Below, in pieces: positions 57,321-64,000 of a DNA stretch of 64,000 nt. A program made the position numbers and the translations under genes. The stretch spans positions 2,418,001-2,482,000 of the forward strand of contig JAVHKY010000035.1 in assembly GCA_035079385.1 (NCBI GenBank). Direction: 5' to 3'. Positions within the stretch are counted from its first letter, which is position 1, and every line of letters starts with the position of its first letter. The notes beneath the pieces were generated by a model. That model was not told where the DNA came from and ran no database searches. It saw nothing but the letters and a program-made list of their open reading frames with translations. Source of the stretch: Aspidiotus rigidus. Its lineage: Eukaryota > Arthropoda > Insecta > Hemiptera > Diaspididae.

Positions 57321-57940
57321 GCACTTTACAGAAGGTAAATTATTATCGGGTTTTTGGTATAAAATCATTGTGCAGTACTCATGTTTAGTTACCGCGGTTC
57401 GTTGCGACGCGTAACGAATCTTATCGGTGTACAGAATTTTGATGCGCGAGAAGATACACATGCCCGTCGCAGAGAAGCGCGGGAACGAAACATGATTATT
57501 GCAATGATGAGAGGTAATATCAAAAAACGACGAAAATGGCATTGTATTCAGCGTCGAAAATAGGTCTTCTAACTATGCCTTCGATAGTTCATGTTTATTT
57601 CAAAAGTTTGTAATTTGTTCATAAGTTTTGCAATGTAGAAAAAATTGTGGTCGAGAATTTTGTGTATATTACGACTTCAAAACTTCATACATCTGTTAAC
57701 ATTTTCGTAATTTGTAGCAATATTTAAACACATGGTCTACTTTATTGATATTTTCAAGACAATCAAGGAAAATTCCATAAAATATGAAGACAGAAGTTTT
57801 TACCACCTACATTTTTCTGCCAACGTCAGTAGGGATTATTTGGATTTCATAAGAACACGATAAAAATATTGCTCTCTAAAATTTATACAGATTCTGTAAA
57901 TTTTAGTTTGAAACTATTTTTTTCCTAATATAAGGATATC
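57321..57940. other. 5' flank of the GH27 gene
   Basis: No coding match. An open frame at 57381-57563 is rich in Arg and unrecognised. The promoter should lie here; I see no firm core element. Confidence 0.4.
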
Positions 57941-60900
57941 ATGAATGCCTACATCACTTTAATTCCTTTACTTTTCTTTCAAGTCCGCGAATCATATTCG
58001 TTGGAGAATGGCCTCGCTCGTCTACCGCCGATGGGATGGTCTAATTGGATAGCCTTTCGAGGTGAAAAGTGCAAAAATGTAGAAGATACAGATTGTATCA
58101 GGTACAGTAAAATTTTCTACCATCACAATTTCAATAATTTGCGTCAAAAATTCTTATCCATCATAACCATGTGTTCAAGTTCACGTCATCGTCTATCTAT
58201 CAACTTTCACGATTTATTCAACGATTCTAACATTAACAAATTCTCATAATATAGTCGTAAACCAGATTTTTTCAAATTTATTGGGTCTCATCCCCTCCCT
58301 CTGAATCTACTGCAATGCTTTTAATCACAAGATTCTTGCGGACAACTAATATAATGGTCAACTTTTTCCAGCGAAAATGCCATAAAACACGTGGCCAACT
58401 GGTTCGTGGAAAATGGTTACGACAAACTAGGATATGAGTACATCATAATAGATGACCATTGGCAAAGCGAAGAACGCGACAAAGAAGATAAACAGCAACC
58501 AGATGCGCAAATATTTCCCAATGGTATGAAGGCGCTCGCGAAATACGTAAGACCTGTCTATTAAAAAAAAAGAGCACATTGAACTGAACGTTTTGTCAAC
58601 ATCCATGAAACAATGATATTTACTTTTCGATGAAAGGTACATAGTAAGAACCTAAAGCTAGGAATTTTTAGCGATCTAGGAACGAAGAGTGGCGGTTCGT
58701 ATCCAGGTAGTTACGGACACTTGGAAATTGATGCCAATACCTTTGCCGAATGGGAGGTAGATTACATTAAAATGAGTGCATTCACTGCAAAAAAGGAAAA
58801 TTTTGAAAGAGGTTTGAAAAAATTTTTCCATTGAAATCCGCGTTCACGTAGAAAATGTAACTTCTCGAACCACGATTTGTTCTCAGATTATATTCACTTT
58901 GGAGAATGCCTTAAACGAACAGGCAGACCTATACTGTATGCGACGAGCTGGCGGGCCTATACGCGTGAGGTATACCAACCACCTTCCCAGGGGTGGATTT
59001 AGAAGATGATTTTGGGAGGCGAAATTAACGACAAGCAGAAAAAAAGCTTTCTTGCTTTTCCCTGAATTTACTCTTTTCCTCTCATTTTTTGGGGTTGAGG
59101 AGATGTCCTAGGACCACCACCCCGTGAATCCACCCCTTCCTTCCCTATTTCTCAATTTACAAAATATGATTTAATTATTACCAACTCCTCTATTGCAAGT
59201 TTGACTATTCAATGATGGCTGCGCATTGTAATACTTGGCGTTTCAACGGAGATGCTGTTCCTGCATGGCCTTACATTCTCGGAAGCATGGATGCGTATGC
59301 CAACCAACAAACAATGCTCCGAATGGCCCATAGCGGGGCTTGGAACGATGCTGATTTGGTGAACAATTTGAAAATCAATTTGAGAAATCTTTTAGCGGGA
59401 TAGAGTATAACTTAACAGCGATTTGATGGCGTTCAGTTACTTGCAGGCGTTGAAGGAGTGACACTGGATCAAGCAAAAGCGCAATTAGCTGTTTGGTCCA
59501 TAATACCATCACCTCTAATCTTCTCCGCCAATGTTGATAAGTTGAGCTCCGACATGGAGGCGGTATTGAAGAACAATAGAGTTATCGAAGTAAATCAGGA
59601 TTCATTGGCAGTACCTGGCTATAAATTTCAAAAGGTACTTGTATATTATACAATTCGCAAAAATGTGATAGACAAGTACAAACATCATTAATTAGAACTA
59701 TTCTTCTCAACAGCAAGGTAACGTTGACGTGTGGGTAAGACCCATTACACCAATTTCAAGCGGTTATCATTCTTATGCGGTTGCATTTGTAAATAGAAAC
59801 GACGTTCAGGGAGCTCAATATACAATAAGGCTAGAAACTCTTGGTTTGATGAATCCTAATGGATATTTGGTATCTGTAAGTACTCATGTTAAAAATATAA
59901 TTTACTCAAACAATATCAACTCAAAATTATGCGAGAAGAGAGGGTCTATAGAATCTCCAGGGTTACTGTGAGCCTATTTTCTGTCCATGGGAAGTGGAAA
60001 AAGAAAGTAGGTACAAATGAAACTGTAGTACATCTTCTTAATCCCTTTCTCATTACCCTGAATGAAATTACCTAAAGCTTTTTACGACTCAAAAATAAAG
60101 ATACTATGTGTTTTCATGTCTCCACAGTCCAGAAGTTTCAATCAATAGCGTTACAACGCAACGATCAAAGACACGTAAGGTATTTCAAACTAACCTGGAA
60201 GAGGGCGGGGTATTCATACTTCTGTATTGACATCTTGGCTTGAGATCTCTTTCATTAGCGTATACAAATAATTGTCATCACGAGAGTCTTCATGTAGGTC
60301 AAGGTTAAGCGTCGGGGAGGAAAGGTCTCTTCCATACCACTTTTCCACACAAGCCTAGTATGTATTAGGCTAACGAGTCGCGGCCCACTCACAGGGATTG
60401 TACAGCCTATGATATCATGAGGATAGTCCATATAGTCAATCGAGATTAGGAACCTGATACCTCTTTCCCTTCTCTCTTATAAGCCTAGAATGCTTAGGCT
60501 ACAAAAGCTACACTTCGGCTAAAAGTTCTGCACCCACTCGTCCATACGACCGATTCCACGTAAATTTAGGAATTAGCCAAAGAAATGAAACAAGTTAAAA
60601 AAGAAATATACCGATACAAGTACAATTTCAAAACCTGTTTTCCCTAGATTCCTTCTATATCAACCCACCTTTTACCTTTTACAAAAATTTATCACGGTCG
60701 ACTTTTTCTTTGTCGTAGTCGTAATGTCACTATCTTGAACTTCTCTCTATTACAAAACTATTAGAGTTCGATTGAATACCGCATACTCTCGCTGAGGTCC
60801 AATTCCATCGTGTTCGAGATACTATGCAATGCGGATTCATAAAAATCCTGTCTATCAGCTTTAGTAATTATGCACTTATCTTTATTTGTAGGATTTATTC

Positions 60901-61273
60901 TCTGAACCGGAGTCGTCATCCGTCTCAATGCTACCTTCTTCTGAATTGGAAATGCGCATTAATCCCTCAGGTAATCTTTTCATCTATAGATTTTAATTTT
61001 TAACCGTGTACAAATATATTACAGTAGAGCTTCCGCGCATCTGTAATATAATTCTGTGAGGTGATATACAGAAGACTTCGATCGGAAACTCGAGTTTATT
61101 TTTATAAGTTCTATATTGTGACTCTTTTTTACTACTTATCAGGTGTTATGATGTACAAAGCAACATCTCTGGAAGGAGACAAAGAGTCCTTATCACAACC
61201 AAAAAACCCAGCACCGGCCGTCAATCAAAACACTTTCCCTGTTGTACATTACAAACTGAACTCAAAACCATAA
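57941..61273 (+). CDS. GH27 alpha-galactosidase/NAGA-like secreted protein lacking the nucleophile
   Basis: Nine exons: 57941-58101, 58372-58546, 58637-58811, 58887-58969, 59200-59358, 59437-59634, 59714-59875, 60892-60970 and 61143-61273. GT..AG junctions and phases all agree, giving 440 residues. Signal peptide [20 protein letters not shown]; then the GH27 barrel: [20 protein letters not shown] (81-84), [22 protein letters not shown] and VDYIKMSAF (153-161). The family's K-x-D-G-C nucleophile Asp is Ser159 here. [14 protein letters not shown] keeps Arg212 and the acid/base Asp216. ATSWRAY (Ser191, Ala194) resembles the GalNAc-type specificity loop. Normal active enzymes cleave terminal alpha-Gal/GalNAc in lysosomes or gut; this protein may instead bind sugars. 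Usual length. Several family cysteines are missing. Intron 4 carries a small MITE. Confidence 0.9.
58989..59137. mobile_element. Small MITE-like insertion in GH27 intron 4
   Basis: AGGGGTGGATT at the left and AATCCACCCCT at the right bound 149 bp in the 230-bp intron 58970-59199. Flanking duplication not clear. Confidence 0.5.
59876..60891 (+). other. GH27 intron 7, 1 kb, no other feature
   Basis: Long relative to the other introns of this gene (70-270 bp). Short AAGCCTAGTATGTATTAGGC-type repeat fragments at about 60350 and 60480 suggest old insertions. Confidence 0.5.
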
Positions 61274-62218
61274 TTTTGACTATAATTTCAACTAAAAAAT
61301 ATTATTAGGTTATACGTGTAAGTATGTGTTACGCATCGATCCTAGCTAAACCCTGATGGGTCAGTTAGGTAATCGTTTCATCTATTCCAATTATACCGCT
61401 ATCAAAGCTGCTGTGGTTGCTCTCCAAGATTAATAGCCCACTTGTCAAGAAGAATGATAAAAAAGGGTAGACAAACATGAACGAAGAATTAAAATTATGA
61501 CGGATAAACTAGACAACAATTATCATTCTCTTATCTACAATTTAGGCCTACATCGAGTAAAAATTATGGTGAATGACAGCATGGACAGCATGCTGCCAGA
61601 AACTTGATAGATAAGTTATTATTTATTTTAATAACTGATGGGAGCATTACAGCGGTTTACGCATTGATAAGTTTATATTAAGTACGATATTTGTAGTTAG
61701 TTGACGGCGCATAAATAAATTGCCAACTCCACAGATAATAAATGAATGTCCACCTAGGCTATTTCATCATCGTATTTTTATCAGTACCTATATTTTTATT
61801 CTAACAAAATATGTAACTTTCAAAAAATTTGTCTCCTTTATACAATAAGTACTTCTGTAATGCTTTTTGAGTACAACTAATAAGTAGGCCTATGTAGTCA
61901 GTGATTGTACATAATGTGTACGCCTTCTATATCTTGTATTTTCAAATAATAAAGGTTATTAAATAACCTGGATGTTTGTATTCTTCTAATCTTAGGTATT
62001 TTTATCTCTTGATATTTATATTATCTTACATACTTACCATTGCCTACAAACCTGTGTACGCGGTTGTGATGTGATATGCGAGCATTGTATTTCAATGATG
62101 TGATGTTATTCTGATGAAAGTGCGTGAACGTGTACATTGTAGTGCATGCAGCTAGTAATATCTTCTCTTGTAAAGTATATTGGAATAGGTGGTGACGGTG
62201 TGGAACATCATCAAGAAA
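61274..62218. other. GH27 3' flank, no gene
   Basis: AT-rich, single-copy-looking, with TAGGCCTA pieces only. Confidence 0.4.
61948..61953 (+). terminator. Possible poly(A) signal
   Basis: AATAAA about 675 bp after the GH27 stop, followed by a GTTATTAAATAACC palindrome. Could end the GH27 transcript. Confidence 0.3.
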
Positions 62219-62247
62219 ATGAGGTTAACAATCGTTCTGACAGTTTG
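62219..62247 (+). CDS. Candidate signal-peptide first exon
   Basis: ATG AGG TTA ACA ATC GTT CTG ACA GTT TG followed by GTAAGT gives MRLTIVLTV, a hydrophobic start, with a 29-bp length and phase-2 donor identical to exon 1 of the FN3 gene at 53791-53819. No second exon is identified in the remaining 1.7 kb, so this may be chance. Confidence 0.25.
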
Positions 62248-62904
62248 GTAAGTTGTCATTTGAATATCAAATTAGTATTCATACATTGATTGGCCTCCTA
62301 ATTGATCTTTGGAGAATCTCTCCATTCATTTCTGCAACATGCAATCGACATCAGTCTATCATTTCTCAAAAATTTTTTGCGACCTGAACTGGTTCTGGTA
62401 ATAACTACTTACCCATACGTCTCCTTGAATAATATTTCTTGAACCAACTTGAATGCTTAAGCATCCTAATTATCGCAGCTCGGCAGACCAATGTGAGTTA
62501 TCCAAATCTTCGTCTTCATTATCTAAACTAAACATTAGGTTTATCAATTTCCGTGATCTGTAAAGCGGCATAAATTGCAATTATCGCAACTGAGACGATA
62601 CCAGGAAATAGGATCCTCTACAACTAAAATTGTTTTCATAATATTGATAAAGTAGATTACCTGTGAAATAAATTTAGGAGCTTCAGAATTTATATTTCCT
62701 TGATGAGAAGGAACGAGGAGGTACCTGTAGGTATACCACATTATTATGTACAACTTTAGAACTTTTCATTATTGTTGAACTCTACAGAGCAGCCGCGCGT
62801 TTGTGTCGAGCATTCCTCCAGGCACTAAGCTTGTCAGAATTAGGATATATAATAATGGTGATATTCAACTTAATCGGAAACTTCGCCATACATTCATTTG
62901 AGAG

Positions 62905-63170
62905 AATTCGGACCGGGCAGCGCTAGCATCGAGCAAAATTTTTGAATTTTTTAAAATCACTCAAAAATATGATCATCTGAAAGAAAATTTTCCACTCTTC
63001 AATTTCGTTCCTTACGAGAACACGCCTAAATTCATTATTTTTGGAGAAATTAAAGAAAAACTAAAAAATCACCTTTGGTTTCAAGTCACGATCACCGTTC
63101 GCTTATCAGTAATTTCTAGGTATTTTACATAGGCGACGCTAGCGACCCTACAATATGCCCGGTCCGAATT
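62905..63170. mobile_element. MITE with AATTCGGACCGGGCA ends, copy 1
   Basis: Left AATTCGGACCGGGCAGCGCT, right complement of AATTCGGACCGGGCATATTG, 266 bp. The subterminal CGCTAGCRTCG motif is also inverted. Non-coding. Confidence 0.8.
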
Positions 63171-63522
63171 GTAATCTTCACCTAGTCCTAATTAGGTACC
63201 TGAGTCAGAATTTCATTAAGAACTTCAACTGATAAGATGAAGCGGTAATAATAATAGGTAATATTATTATTACCTAACTAAGTATTTAAATTTGAGACAA
63301 GTTTTTGTTCGCTGTTGTTCCCTTAAAACAGAAATTTCGATAGGACTTTGATAGGAGCGCAATGTACGCGTGTAACGTAAATAAAATGACGATCAGGAGA
63401 ACGAGGCTCATCGTATTGTTTATTGTAGTCTGAACTAAATCTTGCTCCGCTGATCGTCGAACTTAATATGATGATCTTGTAAACTTGGTACAATAGCTTT
63501 GTAGTAATGCGTATCGCGTATT

Positions 63523-63558
63523 GTGAACTCAATTTGTAATACTTCAAATTGAGTTCAC
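63523..63558. repeat. Short perfect hairpin
   Basis: GTGAACTCAATTT, a 10-base loop, then AAATTGAGTTCAC. 13-bp stem. Confidence 0.7.
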
Positions 63559-63702
63559 TGATCGCGAAGGTATTTCACATTCACATAGCTCACTGACTTC
63601 ACTGTTTGCTTGTGTGGTGTTCAAATTAGGCCTATTTGAATTTTTGTGACGTCACTTACTGATGAAAGCGGCGAGTGATCATAATCAGTGTGATCATAAT
63701 CA

Positions 63703-64000
63703 TCCGAACTGGGCATATCGTACGCTATGCCAGCGTCGACAATTTTCTTCAATGTAATTCTTATGGGAAATAAAAAAATTGCTCTGATTTAAATGAAAAT
63801 CAAGTTACCTGATAGGAAATTTTACACTCTTTCAATTTGGTTCTCTATGTTTTTCCTTCAAAATCGCCCTCGCTCTGTTTTGAGTTATTTGAAGAAAACT
63901 TGAAAATCCCTATACAACGTACCCTGTTACAGATCATATTACTTTGTAACATAATCTGCTTATCGATTTTTGTGAGTCGACGCTGGTGCACAGCTACACC
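63703..64000. mobile_element. MITE with CCGRMCYGGGCATAT end, copy 2, cut by window edge
   Basis: TCCGAACTGGGCATATCGTA, then CTATGCCAGCGTCGAC, corresponds to the end of the 62905-63170 element. AATTTTACACTCTTTCAATT matches AATTTTCCACTCTTCAATTT in its interior. The far end is not in the window or is diverged. Confidence 0.55.

Noticed and set aside
59359..59403. Read-through of GH27 exon 5 to a TAG at 59401
   Set aside because: Splicing 59358 to 59437 restores the family sequence ([17 protein letters not shown]) in phase; the extension is intron.

Overview
This is nuclear DNA of an arthropod, most likely an insect. The supports are short spliceosomal introns with GT..AG ends, R1-type and Jockey-type non-LTR fragments, Penelope-like and Copia-like relics, (AGGTT) motifs, and genes that look like the insect cytokine receptor Domeless. 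I guess a hemipteran, but the sequence does not prove it. Most of the window is repeat DNA. I can support five host loci with good exon models, plus fragments.

Genes. (1) A family of fibronectin type III (FN3) proteins resembling the ectodomain of Domeless, all on the minus strand: a copy cut by the left edge (1-462), a decayed copy (3517-3853), a long copy (48356-49467) and a complete short-signal-exon copy (52598-53819). The two complete C-termini stop directly after the third FN3 domain, with no transmembrane segment, so they look like secreted receptor-like proteins. (2) An ankyrin-repeat protein (10666-12077, minus). (3) A five-exon secreted serpin (22078-31785, minus); its exons join in frame to 431 aa with an inhibitory-type hinge. 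(4) A nine-exon GH27 alpha-galactosidase/alpha-N-acetylgalactosaminidase-like gene (57941-61273, plus); its exons join in frame to 440 aa, but the catalytic nucleophile aspartate is replaced by serine.

Repeats by region. 2.3-5.5 kb: two short inverted-repeat elements and a Penelope remnant with inverted terminal arms. 5.5-10.3 kb: a CT-rich block, a tandem array of a 60-bp core spaced by TAAA-type DNA, and a 45-bp minisatellite carried inside a terminal-inverted-repeat (TIR) element. 13.5-17 kb: a foldback element with a spliced cysteine-rich ORF. 18-21.7 kb: an inverted copy of the minisatellite element, 160-bp repeats and a 30-bp minisatellite. 22.7-28.4 kb (serpin intron 4): a 2.6-kb long-TIR element with TA target duplication, two TIR elements with internal minisatellite, and a hAT-type MITE with a perfect 8-bp target duplication. 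29.9-31.6 kb: a Jockey-type insertion in serpin intron 1. 32.8-37 kb: nested elements. 37.4-44 kb: Penelope and Copia remnants interrupted by a palindromic CACTA-type element. 44.4-47.1 kb: a second foldback element with the same class of central ORF and a perfect 68-bp hairpin. 50.4-51.8 kb: an extremely AT-rich island. 55-57.3 kb: R1 and Jockey remnants. 62.9-64 kb: two copies of another MITE.

The genes do not form an operon-like unit. Several products would be secreted (serpin, FN3 proteins, GH27 protein), and repeats have expanded the introns and the gaps between FN3 paralogues. The strongest candidates for new biology are the soluble Domeless-like cluster, the nucleophile-less GH27 protein, and the foldback elements that share one central CxC-type ORF while using unrelated arms.
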